From Actinomycetes bacterium (lineage in GTDB: Bacteria; Actinomycetota; Thermoleophilia; Solirubrobacterales; Solirubrobacteraceae): a DNA stretch of 21,749 nucleotides. The position numbers and the translations under genes are program-made. The DNA lies in assembly GCA_023429855.1 (NCBI GenBank), contig JAEZDB010000278.1:1-21749 (forward strand), given 5' to 3'. Of the stretch, positions 11,101 to 18,389 are shown one piece after another (the first letter of the stretch is position 1; each line of letters starts with the position of its first letter). Under the pieces are notes generated by a model that was given only the letters and a program-made list of their open reading frames with translations, was not told the origin of the DNA and searched no databases.

Positions 11101-14100
11101 GAATCGCCGCCGGAGTACCGCATGATCAGCCCGAACAGGGCGCAGAATCCGGCGTGTGCAAGGTCGCCCGCGCGAACGCCGGCGTCGAAGCCGGTGCGGA
11201 AGAACGGCAGGCACGAGCCAAACGGATCGGTCCAGTAGGTCGTGTTGCCGACGTAGACGGCGGTCTGCGCAGCCAGCGGCAGGATGCCGGCGCGCTGGAT
11301 GATCTCGTAGGCGGCGTGACCCAAGCGGCGGCCGTCGTCGTAGCGGCCGAAGCGCCCCGCCAGCAGCGACCCGAACAGTGCATGGAGCAACAGCGACGCC
11401 GGCGTGTTGCCGTGGACCAAGCTGAGACGGGTGTTCTCCGACATCAGGTAGATCGCGAGGTCGTGCCGCTCAGCCAGGAACGCTGAGGTGAGCAAGGGGC
11501 CGAAGAGCGTGATCGACGCCAGCTGCACCTGGTCGGAGGCCGGCGGCAGCGTGAGGAGGTCTTCGATCGGCCGGTCGCCGAGCAGCGCCCAGATGCGCTC
11601 CACGGAGCGGTCTCCGTCGGCATACGACGGCTGGTCTTCGATCGGGAGCCCGAGACGGCGCCAACCCTCGACGCCGGCTTTGGCGGCCGCGCCCGGTTCG
11701 CTGCGCGCCAGCAGCAGTTCGATGCGCAGCGCGTAGGCGACGGCGATGTCGTCTGGCGCTTCGGCATGGTCGATCAGGGCCCCTGCGAGGGCGTCCGCGG
11801 CTTCGATGTCGCCGCCGAGGTGCTCACACCGCGCCAGCTCCAGGCGGACGTCGAACGCGAGGCGGAAGTCGGCCTCCCACGCCGAGGCGGGGAGCAGTTC
11901 CAGCGCGGTGGCGAGGTAGTCGCGGGCTGAGCGGTGCGCGGCGGTCGCGATGGCCTTGCGGCCGGCGCGGAGCCCGAGGGCGGCGTAGTCGTAGCGCTCG
12001 CGCGGGTCGACGACGAGCTCGCGGCCGGCGTTGACGTGGCCGGCGATGGTGAAGACGCGCTCGTCGAGCTCCTCGGCCGACATGCTCGCCATCAGGCGGC
12101 GGCCGATCTCCAGGTGCAGCTCGGCGCGCTCGTGGGTTGGCACGAGCTCGTAGGCCGCCTGCTCTACGCGGTCGTGGGAGAAGCGGTAGCCGTCGCCGCG
12201 GGCGAGCACCAGGCGCTGGCGCATCGCGTCCCACAGGTCGGTCTCGACCGAACGCTCGGTGTGGCCCGTCGAGGCCGCCAGCGAACGGCGGTCGAAGGGG
12301 CTCCCAAGGAAGGCCGCGACGGCGAGTACCCGCTGGGTGTCGTCTGGCAGCGCCTGCAGGCGACCCGACATCAGATCGACGACGTTGTCGGTGACGGCAG
12401 CCGCAGCCGCGCGCTCGGCGTCCCACTGCCACCCGCCGCCGGACCGGTCGTTGGCGATCAGCCCGTCGCGGTGCAGATCGTCGAGGAACTGCATGAGGTA
12501 GTAGGGGTTGCCGCCCGTCTTCTCTGCGACGACCACCGCGAGCTCCGCGCAGTTCTGCTGCGTGGTGCCGAGCGTCTCAGCCAGGAGCTGGCGGACCGAC
12601 CCGATGGGCAGCGGCTGCAACTGGATCGTCGTCTCCGCCAGACCCGGCTCGAGCGTGAGCGTCGTCAGCGGGTCATCGGGGTTGAGCGCGTCGTCGCGGT
12701 ACGTCCCCACGATCAAGACGCGGCGGGTGCGGGCGTGGTCGAGCAGGTCGGCGACGAGCTGCAGCGTCGCCGGATCGGCCCACTGCAGGTCGTCGAGCAC
12801 GATCACGACGGGCCGCTCCTGGGCGTGGGCGTCGAGGAAGCTGCCGATCACGCGATGGGCGCGCGCTTGCGTCTCGTGGAAGGGGATGGGCGGCGCTGGC
12901 GGCATCTCGCCGAGGACGAGCGCGGCTCGCGGCACCAGGTCGATGATCACGGCGCCATGGACGCCGACGCGGGCCTGCAGCTGCTCGCGGTGCGCGGCAA
13001 GCTGGGCGGGCGGCAGCACGAGCGACTGCTGGACGAGCTCGTTGATGGCCTCGGCGAACGGCGCATACGGGACGCCGCGCTGCTGCGCGCCGAACGACCC
13101 GGAGATCATGACGCCGCCGACACGGGTCACCTGCTCGCGCAGCGCCTGCACGAGCGTGGACTTGCCGATGCCGCCGGGGCCGGCCACGAGCGCGAGCTCC
13201 GCCTCCCCGTTGCGCGTCACGCGGTCGAGTGCGTCGGTCAGCAGCTCGAGGTGCTGCTCGCGGCCGTAGAGGCGCTGCGGTACCTGGAGCACGTCGGAGA
13301 TGTCGCGCGAGCCGAGCAGGAACGGCGGGATCGTGCCGGTGTTCTCCAGCTCGGTCACGCAGCGGTCGAGGTCGGCGACCAGGCCGGCGGCGCTCTGGTA
13401 CCGGTCCTCCGGGTCCTTGGCCAGCAGTCGCATGACGATCTCGTCGAGCGCGGCCGGCAGGTGCGGGGCCCGTTCGCGCAGGGTCTGCGGCACGCGAGCC
13501 ACGTGCGCGTGGACCCACTCCAGCGGGTCGTCGGCGGTGAGCGGCGTGCTGCCGGTGAACAGCTCGTAGAGGACGACGCCGAGCGAATAGAGGTCGGAGC
13601 GGTAGTCGACCGCGCGGTTCACGCGGCCGGTCTGCTCCGGCGACACATAAGCGAGGGGGCCGTCGAGGGTGCCGTCCCACTCGGGCGTGGCGGTGACGCC
13701 GGCGCGCAGGGGCCGCGCCGTCTCGAACCCGGTGATGAAGACGCTGCCGGGCTGGTCGCCGAGCACGAACGATTCGGGCGAAAGGCCCCGATGCACCAAA
13801 CCGTGCCGATGGACGGCCGCGACCGTGCGCGCTGCCGACGCGGCCAGGCTGACGCTCTCGCTCAGGGCGTGCGTGCCCGCGGCGATCGCATTGGCAAGGG
13901 TCGCGCGCGGCGCGCTGCTGGCCGGGGCGCCGATCACGGAGATCGCCACCAGGCGCCCCTCCGGCGTGTGGTGCCCGAACAGCGACTGCTCGACCTCGAT
14001 CGACGTGCCGTGCCAGGGCATCGGCAAACTCCCGTGCCAACGGCCCTCGCGCACGGTGCGCGGCAGCGCGGTGCTCAGCGCTTCGGGCGGCGCAGGCTGG

Positions 14101-14360
14101 ACCCACAGCTGATCGATGGCGAGCCCCGGTCCGATGCCGTCGAGGGCGTCGCGGGCCGGCGAGTTGGTCGCCACGATCGTGCCCGTCGAGTCGACGAGCA
14201 CGGCCGCGTCAAGGGTGTGTTCGAGCAGCTCATGAAGCCGGGGATCCGACGGGATGAGCGTGGGCGCAGCACTGGTCGATCGCCGGGCCGCGGAGAGCGG
14301 ATCGCCCGACGTGGTTCGGCGCAGCGCGTCAGCTAGGGGGGTCGCCGTTCCAGGGGTCAT
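8148..14360 (-). CDS. Giant PAS-pseudokinase-AAA/STAND ATPase-GAF-PAS-GGDEF-EAL signalling protein
   Basis: The 2070-residue product shows, in order: a PAS-like domain (about 44-140, VLVDSTGTIVATN); a kinase C-lobe (163-336; AYVSPEQTGR, DLYSLGVVLYELFTG) with HRG at 190-192 where HRD is expected and TGF at 210-212 for DFG, and no N-lobe; an AAA_16/STAND ATPase (Walker A GPGGIGKST 394-402, Walker B VVIVLDDLQWAD 518-529); a TPR-like helical region (about 750-1340); GAF (1350-1515); PAS (1531-1648); GGDEF (1654-1817); and EAL (about 1830-2062). The GGDEF motif is DGDEF, with an RPTD inhibitory site five residues before it. The EAL metal and catalytic residues look intact (AELLIRM, NLSA, FEITET, LDDFG, KID, AEFVE). 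The front two-thirds match the kinase/ATPase/GAF/histidine-kinase family of cyanobacteria and myxobacteria, here with a cyclic-di-GMP output. No membrane segment is seen, so it is probably cytoplasmic. The signal is unknown. Confidence 0.9.
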   Translation of the reverse strand: MTPGTATPLADALRRTTSGDPLSAARRSTSAAPTLIPSDPRLHELLEHTLDAAVLVDSTGTIVATNSPARDALDGIGPGLAIDQLWVQPAPPEALSTALPRTVREGRWHGSLPMPWHGTSIEVEQSLFGHHTPEGRLVAISVIGAPASSAPRATLANAIAAGTHALSESVSLAASAARTVAAVHRHGLVHRGLSPESFVLGDQPGSVFITGFETARPLRAGVTATPEWDGTLDGPLAYVSPEQTGRVNRAVDYRSDLYSLGVVLYELFTGSTPLTADDPLEWVHAHVARVPQTLRERAPHLPAALDEIVMRLLAKDPEDRYQSAAGLVADLDRCVTELENTGTIPPFLLGSRDISDVLQVPQRLYGREQHLELLTDALDRVTRNGEAELALVAGPGGIGKSTLVQALREQVTRVGGVMISGSFGAQQRGVPYAPFAEAINELVQQSLVLPPAQLAAHREQLQARVGVHGAVIIDLVPRAALVLGEMPPAPPIPFHETQARAHRVIGSFLDAHAQERPVVIVLDDLQWADPATLQLVADLLDHARTRRVLIVGTYRDDALNPDDPLTTLTLEPGLAETTIQLQPLPIGSVRQLLAETLGTTQQNCAELAVVVAEKTGGNPYYLMQFLDDLHRDGLIANDRSGGGWQWDAERAAAAAVTDNVVDLMSGRLQALPDDTQRVLAVAAFLGSPFDRRSLAASTGHTERSVETDLWDAMRQRLVLARGDGYRFSHDRVEQAAYELVPTHERAELHLEIGRRLMASMSAEELDERVFTIAGHVNAGRELVVDPRERYDYAALGLRAGRKAIATAAHRSARDYLATALELLPASAWEADFRLAFDVRLELARCEHLGGDIEAADALAGALIDHAEAPDDIAVAYALRIELLLARSEPGAAAKAGVEGWRRLGLPIEDQPSYADGDRSVERIWALLGDRPIEDLLTLPPASDQVQLASITLFGPLLTSAFLAERHDLAIYLMSENTRLSLVHGNTPASLLLHALFGSLLAGRFGRYDDGRRLGHAAYEIIQRAGILPLAAQTAVYVGNTTYWTDPFGSCLPFFRTGFDAGVRAGDLAHAGFCALFGLIMRYSGGDSLDDIERESEPLFAFADDMKLPENRDALLIVERTVQSLRGRTSEFGSFGSDTFDEAEYLNRMWTERPPFYHAILAIHQASAYVYARRTADGLAAAERFDQVRGALAFHALMGEAEPWFAFARAAAWDDAEHEKKLALRERIAQAQSQLEVWAAHSPANFRARADLLAAELARIDGDHDRAAAGYERAIAAAQEHGVIHHEAFARELEGRFYLGRGLTSVAHACLRESRDRYERWGAAGKTAQLEAEFPGVLGSRAGKPRTPEVDMLAVVRGSQAISGELDLEQLPTTLLRIAVAAGGAQAGHLLRVSGGVAEVAAVAQVQHETVHVTLPGQDGAAEVPRSVVDYVVRTGERVLLRDARSDAVFGHDEVIVSGGVRSLLAQPIVRHGSVVGLLVLEHRLVTDAFTPQRLTAVEMLAAQAAISVETAQLYQEVREENRVRRRTEEELRASGEQFRSLVESAPDAILITDAFGRVVLVNSRAEQLFGLDRDELVARTGDQLVPEIEWTGRPPAPDAAAGIEVERRGVANDGSTFPVEVTLSPLERPEGPWTIAVVRDVTERKRLEQELEQAADHDALTGLLNRSRLERELEAAIENVERSRSVAVLLVLDLDRIRDINDSLGPGVGDELISGVAAAIAERIRPTDTLARLDGDEFALILSRTDGAGAEVLAEELLTLVREFALERDGRTVRTTASVGIAPITTGSDTAQSLLAAADVALNEAKEAGRDRVGVYTPDSHRRASERHTWSERIRRALEHDQFTLHAQPILDLRTGRTTHAELLIRMDDDGTLIAPGEFLPTAERTGSITAIDRWVIREAARLAAAQPDGLLELNLSARSLADLELPKYIEQELDRAGADPSSLIFEITETAAIANLASAATLAEQLTSLGCRFALDDFGVGFGSFYYLKRLPLHYIKIDGDFIQSLTRSQTDQHVTKAIVDVAQGMGLKTIAEFVEDAETLELLRTYGVDYAQGFHIGRPAQIEEPGAK

Positions 14361-14388
14361 GGGTGGACGCGCGTGGGCGCGAGAGGCG

Positions 14389-14394
14389 AACGTA
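14389..14394 (-). promoter_or_regulatory. Putative -10 element of the giant signalling gene
   Basis: Read on the minus strand, TACGTT lies 28 bases before the ATG, with GGGAAC 17 bases further upstream as a poor -35. No Shine-Dalgarno is seen before the ATG. Confidence 0.3.
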
Positions 14395-14398
14395 CCAC

Positions 14399-14417
14399 GG
14401 GAATTCTGGCTGTTCCC
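14399..14417. repeat. Inverted repeat between the giant gene and nadA
   Basis: GGGAA (14399-14403) and TTCCC (14413-14417) are separated by 9 bases. They lie in the 194 bp divergent region near the putative giant-gene promoter and could be an operator. Short arms make chance likely. Confidence 0.25.
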
Positions 14418-14498
14418 AATTTCCTGGTCATTGCCGCCACTTTGGAGGACAAGGTGGGTACGGGCGCACCGGAGGTGAGGTGGCGCGGCGCGGGTCCC

Positions 14499-14504
14499 TA
14501 TCCT
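14499..14504 (+). promoter_or_regulatory. Putative -10 element of nadA
   Basis: TATCCT lies 50 bases before ATG 14555. It also lies 5 bases before an in-frame GTG (14510) that could be a leaderless alternative start adding 15 residues. Confidence 0.35.
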
Positions 14505-14554
14505 CGTTGGTGTCGGGCCTCTCCGACGTCGACCGCACCCCGCCGAGGACGACC

Positions 14555-15607
14555 ATGATCGACCTTCCGATGGCAGCCACCACCGCGCCCGAGGCGCTGA
14601 GCGCCGCCCAGATCGCCGAGCTCTCCGCCGAGGTTCGCTCCCTCGCGACCGAGCGGCAGGCCGTCATCCTGGCCCACAACTACCAGCTGCCCGAGATCCA
14701 GGGCGTCGCCGACATCGTCGGTGACTCGCTGTACCTCTCGCAGGAGGCCGCCAAGGTCGCCCAGCCGGTGATCGCCTTCTGCGGCGTCCACTTCATGGCC
14801 GAGACGGCCTCGGTCCTCAGCCCGGAGAAGACCGTGCTGATTCCCGACGTGAACGCCGGTTGCTCGCTCGCCGACTCGATCACGGCGCCGCAGCTCAAGG
14901 CTTGGCAGGAGCAGCACCCCGGTGCGATCACGGTGATGTACGTGAACACGACCGCCGAGGTCAAGGCCCTCACCGACTACTGCTGCACCAGCGGCAACGC
15001 CGTCGCCGTCATCGAGCACATCGTCCGCGAACACGGTCCCGATGTCGAGATCCTCTTCGGCCCCGACATGTTCCTCGGGTCCTACGTCGCCAAGGTCACC
15101 GGTCACCCCGGCCTCCGCGTGTGGGACGGCGAGTGCCACGTGCACGCCGGCATCCGCCCAAGCGACATCGAGAAGGTCCGCGCCGAGAACCCCGGCGCCG
15201 ACTTCCTCATCCACCCCGAGTGCGGCTGCTCGACGTCGGTCATGGAGTACGTCGCCAGCGGCGACGTCGACACCAGCGGCGTCCACATGCTCTCGACCGG
15301 TGGGATGCTGGACTACGCCGCCGACCAGGCCAAGGCCGGCGGCCACCGCACGGCGATCGTCGCGACCGAGGTCGGCATGCTGCACGGCCTCCGCCAAACC
15401 TCGCCCGACACGAACTTCGTCGCCGCCAACCCCGAAGCGGCCTGCGGCTACATGAAGATGATCACCCTGCCCAAGCTGCGCGACACCCTGCGCGACATGA
15501 GCGGCGAAGTCACCGTGCCCGCGCACCTCGCCGAAAAGGCCCGCATCCCGATCGAGCGCATGGTCTCGATCGGCCGCGACGCCGGGATACCGCTCGTCGG
15601 CGAGTAG
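14555..15607 (+). CDS. nadA: Quinolinate synthase A
   Basis: The 350-residue product condenses iminoaspartate with dihydroxyacetone phosphate to quinolinate, using a [4Fe-4S] cluster. Motifs: LAHNYQLPEIQGVADIVGDS (39-58), FCGVHFMAETA (75-85), PDVNAGCSLADS with cluster ligand Cys103, YVNTTAEVKA, HPECGCS with Cys223, and NPEAACGYMK with Cys297. These are the three expected cluster cysteines. ATG 14555 has GAGG 6 bases upstream; the in-frame GTG 14510 is a possible longer start. The product, quinolinate, is the substrate of NadC encoded upstream on the same strand, with the giant minus-strand gene between them. The iminoaspartate supplier (NadB or an aspartate dehydrogenase) must be encoded elsewhere. 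Confidence 0.96.
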   Translation: MIDLPMAATTAPEALSAAQIAELSAEVRSLATERQAVILAHNYQLPEIQGVADIVGDSLYLSQEAAKVAQPVIAFCGVHFMAETASVLSPEKTVLIPDVNAGCSLADSITAPQLKAWQEQHPGAITVMYVNTTAEVKALTDYCCTSGNAVAVIEHIVREHGPDVEILFGPDMFLGSYVAKVTGHPGLRVWDGECHVHAGIRPSDIEKVRAENPGADFLIHPECGCSTSVMEYVASGDVDTSGVHMLSTGGMLDYAADQAKAGGHRTAIVATEVGMLHGLRQTSPDTNFVAANPEAACGYMKMITLPKLRDTLRDMSGEVTVPAHLAEKARIPIERMVSIGRDAGIPLVGE

Positions 15608-15651
15608 CTCGCTTCCCGGGGCGGCCTGGCCGTCGCGCGTCCGTTTTCTCC

Positions 15652-15680
15652 AAGACAGCGCAGCCGGCGCGCGGCAGGAT
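15652..15680 (+). promoter_or_regulatory. Putative promoter of the VOC gene
   Basis: AAGACA (15652-15657) and CAGGAT (15675-15680) are separated by 17 bases, a fair match to a housekeeping promoter. AAGGAGG (15699-15705) then forms a strong ribosome binding site 5 bases before GTG 15711. Confidence 0.35.
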
Positions 15681-15710
15681 GGCAACAGTCCGACCACGAA
15701 GGAGGCCGTC

Positions 15711-16115
15711 GTGGCTGCTCCGCAACTCAAGCTCGCCTGGGTGATCGTCTACGTCCCCGACGTCGCCGCTGCCCTGGCGCTCTACGAGCGCGCCTTCGGG
15801 CAGCAGATCCGCTTTGCCGTGCCGACGGGCGACTACGGGGAGCTCGACACCGGCTCGACCGTGCTCGCGTTCGCCAGCGACCAGCTGGGGGAGGGCAACT
15901 TCCCCGGTGGCCCGCACCGGCCCGCGCTGACCGACAAGCCGGCCAACATCGAGCTGGCCTTCACCACCGACGACGTCGACGCCGCCGTCGCCACCGCCCT
16001 CGACGCTGGCTGCACCCTCCTGGCTCCCGCGACGGTGAAGCCGCACGGCCAGACCGTCGCCTGGATCCGTGACCCGTGGGGCACGCTGATCGAGCTCTGC
16101 ACACCGATCGGCTGA
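15711..16115 (+). CDS. VOC-fold (glyoxalase/bleomycin resistance/dioxygenase superfamily) protein
   Basis: The 134-residue product has the two beta-alpha-beta-beta-beta halves of the vicinal oxygen chelate fold: LAWVIVYVPDVAAALALYERAFG at the start and IELAFTTDDVDAAVATALDAGC in the middle, ending in TVAWIRDPWGTLIELCTP. The DPWGTLIEL block with its Glu is the usual second-half metal-ligand strand. Members include glyoxalases, drug-binding proteins and small regulators, so the substrate cannot be given. Length is normal for a single-domain member. GTG 15711 is supported by an AAGGAGG site. The gene ends at the repeat array and converges with the AraC-type gene, whose open frame runs antisense through its last 283 bases. 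Confidence 0.85.
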   Translation: MAAPQLKLAWVIVYVPDVAAALALYERAFGQQIRFAVPTGDYGELDTGSTVLAFASDQLGEGNFPGGPHRPALTDKPANIELAFTTDDVDAAVATALDAGCTLLAPATVKPHGQTVAWIRDPWGTLIELCTPIG

Positions 16116-17014
16116 CGCGGCCCTGGCGGGGGCGGTCGGGCAGTGTGCGGTTTTCGACGTCGCTGCCCGACCGGTTGCTGCGGCCTGGCGGGGCTGGTCG
16201 GGCAGCGTCCGGTTTTCGACGTCGTTGCCCGACCGGCTAATGCGGCCTGGCGGGGCTGGTCGGGCAGCGTCCGGTTTTCGACGTCGTTGCCCGACCGGCT
16301 GCCAAGCAGCGCTGCAGCGGTGGTGCCGGCGAGCGCCGAGCAGTCGTGGCTGAGGTGCGCTTGGTCGACGTAGCCGCCGCTGAGCGCCGCGTCCGCGAGC
16401 GAGAGCGAGCGGTCGGCGCGCACCAGGCTGAGCGTGCGCTGGAGACGCAGGATGCGCGCGAGCAGCTTGGGTCCGTACCCGACCTCGGCCTGCACGCGGC
16501 GCCGGAGCTGACGCTCGCTGTAGCCGACGCGACTCGCCAGGTCGGCCACGCGAAGGGTCGGGTCGGCGGTGAGCAAGTCGCTGACGCGGGCGACGGCGGG
16601 GTCGCGGGAGGCCCCGAGCGCGACGCGGCAACCCGCCCAACGGCGCAGCAGCTCCGGACGCGCGCGGGGGAGCGCGGCGGCGAGAGCTTCGGTGAGCCGC
16701 TCGGCCTCGTCTGAGCCCAGTACGTCGACGGCTGGCTGCGACCCCGCGGCGAGCGCTTCGCCAGACACACCGAACACCGCGCGCGCCGAACCTGGCAAGA
16801 ACCGGACCCCGCACGACGCCGCGCCAGGGCGCACCTCCGCCATCCGGGCGACGCGATCTGGACCGGCGACGACCAGACGGTCGCCGTGCCAGATCAGATC
16901 GACGCAGCCGTCGGGCAGAACCCGCACCGCGCCGCCGTCAACCGTCGGCGCAGCGGACTCCCACACGGCGTCGATCAGTCGCGGGGTGGACCGGGCGGTG
17001 GTCGTCACGCTCAC
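15833..17014 (-). CDS. AraC-type transcriptional regulator with an anomalous C-terminal extension
   Basis: Residues 1-238 form a normal regulator: an AraC-associated N-terminal domain (RVLPDGCVDLIWHGDRL, VAGPD, VRFLPG) and a C-terminal double helix-turn-helix (about 140-238; VADLASRVGYSERQLRRRV, LADAALSGGYVDQAHLSHD) ending TTAAALLG. Such proteins normally stop here. Instead the frame enters the 62 bp repeats at about 16302 and continues for some 155 residues of Arg/Pro/Ser-rich sequence, passing antisense through the VOC gene to a TAG at 15833. The extension is probably not native; repeat growth may have removed the old stop. Start GTG 17014 lies 16 bases after the M16 protease stop on the same strand, so the two may share a transcript. 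Target genes unknown. Confidence 0.75.
   Translation of the reverse strand: MSVTTTARSTPRLIDAVWESAAPTVDGGAVRVLPDGCVDLIWHGDRLVVAGPDRVARMAEVRPGAASCGVRFLPGSARAVFGVSGEALAAGSQPAVDVLGSDEAERLTEALAAALPRARPELLRRWAGCRVALGASRDPAVARVSDLLTADPTLRVADLASRVGYSERQLRRRVQAEVGYGPKLLARILRLQRTLSLVRADRSLSLADAALSGGYVDQAHLSHDCSALAGTTAAALLGSRSGNDVENRTLPDQPRQAALAGRATTSKTGRCPTSPARPQQPVGQRRRKPHTARPPPPGPRQPIGVQSSISVPHGSRIQATVWPCGFTVAGARRVQPASRAVATAASTSSVVKASSMLAGLSVSAGRCGPPGKLPSPSWSLANASTVEPVSSSP
16116..16302. repeat. Three tandem 62-63 bp repeats, each containing an inverted repeat
   Basis: Units run 16116-16178, 16179-16240 and 16241-16302. The second and third differ only in their last two bases; the first is diverged and one base longer. 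Each unit holds GGTCGGGCA ... TGCCCGACC (9 bp arms, 11 bp in the first unit) around a loop with GGTTTTCGACGTCG, inside which CGTC and GACG can pair again. The array begins directly after the VOC stop codon and lies at the 3' end of the conserved part of the opposing AraC-type gene. No other copy was noticed in the window. Confidence 0.95.
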
Positions 17015-17024
17015 ACCGCCCGCA

Positions 17025-17040
17025 GAGCGCTTATGCGCTC
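17025..17040. repeat. Small perfect hairpin over the M16 stop codon
   Basis: GAGCGC-TTAT-GCGCTC has 6 bp arms and a 4-base loop that contains the TAA stop of the M16 gene (minus strand). It lies just before the AraC-type start and could affect coupling between the two genes, but it is too short to call a terminator. Confidence 0.4.
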
Positions 17041-18293
17041 CAGTCGAACTCGTCGGCCTCGTGCGGGCCGACGCACGCGACGGCGGCCTCGTCGGGCACG
17101 CGCTGGGCGATCTCGTTGACCTCGTCGAGCGTGATGCTGTCGATGAGGTCGATCACGCGATCGGGGTTGATCTCTTCCTCGAAGATGATCGACTGGCTCG
17201 CGGCCAGGCGCGCGACGGCACCGGAGGACTCGGTCGCCAAGATGTGGCGGCCGGAGGCGTAGGCACGGGCGAGCTCGAGCTCGTCGGCGGTGATGCCGCC
17301 GGTGCGCATCTCGTTGACGATCTCGCGCATGCGGGTGTAGGCCTCGCCCGTCTTGGCGGACTCCAGGCCGGCGCCGAGGCTGAGCTGGGCGCCGTCGGCA
17401 TGCACGTGCTCGTAGCCCCACACGGAGTAGCAGAGGCCGCGCTGCTCGCGAAGCTCGTCGAAGAGCCGGGAGCTCATCGAGCCGCCGAGGATCGACCCGT
17501 AGAGCCGCAGCGCCGCGCGCTCGCGGGCGTTGGCCGCGTCGATCTGCGGCTGGTACGTGATGCGCAGGTGCGACTGGTTCGTGTCGCGCTTCTCGATGAG
17601 CGTGCGCGGCGTGAGCTGCGGGAACGTGAGGTTCGACTCGGGCTTGGCCGGGGCCGGGAAGCGGTCGAACAGCTCGCCGAGCGCCGCGTCCTCGGGGAGG
17701 TGCTCGAGGTTGCCGACGAGGTACGCGCCGCCGCGGCTGGGCGCCCACTGACGGTCGCGGAAGGCGACGATCTGGTCGCGGGTGAAGGTGCGCAGGTGCT
17801 CCTCGGGACCGAGGATCGTGCGGCCGAGCGGGTGGTCGCCGAAGGCGGCCTTGTCGATCAGGTCGCCGGCGACCGACGAGGGCTGGTCGTCGGCGCGCTG
17901 GATCTCCTGGATCACGACGCCGCGCTCCTTGTCGAGCTCGTCGACGTCGATGTGCGGGCGGCCGACGAAGTCGGTCAGCAGGTCGAGGGCCTCGGGCGCG
18001 CGCTCAGCACGCACCGTGATGTGGAAGGCCACGAGGTCCTGGCTCGTGAACGCGTTGAGCATGCCGCCCATGCGCTCGGCGGTGCCGTTGACGTCGCGGT
18101 AGTGCGGGTACTTCTCGCCGCCCTTGAACACGAGGTGCTCGAGGAAGTGCGCAATGCCGTTCTCCTCCGGGCGCTCGGACCGCGAACCAGCGTCGAACGC
18201 GACCATGATCGTGAGCGCACGCGTGCCCGGAAGCGACAGCTTGTGGATAGGCAGGCCCTTCGGGGCAGCCGTTGAAGAGATGGCGATCGACAC
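17031..18293 (-). CDS. M16 family zinc metalloprotease (processing-peptidase-like)
   Basis: The 420-residue product has the inverted zinc motif HFLEH (His49, Glu52, His53) with the third ligand Glu130, 76 residues on (KERGVVIQEI), and the second-half LREQRGLCYSV block with the conserved Arg/Tyr pair. This is the pattern of active M16B subunits (PqqL/YmxG/mitochondrial processing peptidase beta-like), which cut short peptides in a closed chamber. Length fits. No signal peptide is seen, so it is probably cytoplasmic. GTG 18293 is chosen because the fold starts here (SIAISSTAAPKGLPIHKL) and a TAGCGT box ends 7 bases upstream. The gene diverges from ftsE and precedes the AraC-type gene. Its partner and substrate are unknown. 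Confidence 0.92.
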   Translation of the reverse strand: MSIAISSTAAPKGLPIHKLSLPGTRALTIMVAFDAGSRSERPEENGIAHFLEHLVFKGGEKYPHYRDVNGTAERMGGMLNAFTSQDLVAFHITVRAERAPEALDLLTDFVGRPHIDVDELDKERGVVIQEIQRADDQPSSVAGDLIDKAAFGDHPLGRTILGPEEHLRTFTRDQIVAFRDRQWAPSRGGAYLVGNLEHLPEDAALGELFDRFPAPAKPESNLTFPQLTPRTLIEKRDTNQSHLRITYQPQIDAANARERAALRLYGSILGGSMSSRLFDELREQRGLCYSVWGYEHVHADGAQLSLGAGLESAKTGEAYTRMREIVNEMRTGGITADELELARAYASGRHILATESSGAVARLAASQSIIFEEEINPDRVIDLIDSITLDEVNEIAQRVPDEAAVACVGPHEADEFDWSA

Positions 18294-18300
18294 GCCAGCA

Positions 18301-18306
18301 ACGCTA
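18301..18306 (-). promoter_or_regulatory. Putative -10 element of the M16 protease gene
   Basis: On the minus strand, TAGCGT ends 7 bases before GTG 18293, with no Shine-Dalgarno sequence between them. The spacing is the same as at nadC and ftsE. Confidence 0.45.
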
Positions 18307-18389
18307 GCGGGGCCGGAAGGCGCCCGACCGCGAGCCCGGACGCACCTCTTACCGGTGTGGCTACGTCCAGGGATTCCTGTGTGCGCAGC

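Noticed and set aside
11934..14336. An 800-codon plus-strand frame inside the giant gene
   Set aside because: It has no recognisable domain, is antisense to clear kinase-like and ATPase motifs, and has the Arg/Gly/Val-rich composition of a shadow frame.
14389..14416. GGAAC and CGTT as an ECF sigma promoter of the giant gene
   Set aside because: The 19-base spacer is longer than usual for such promoters, so a housekeeping -10 is the simpler reading.
15622..15648. CGGCC-T-GGCCG hairpin with a T-run as a nadA terminator
   Set aside because: The arms are only 5 bp with a one-base loop, and the T-run lies 11 bases away, so the evidence is too weak.
16116..16302. CRISPR array
   Set aside because: The repeats are directly adjacent with no unique spacers and no cas genes are present.
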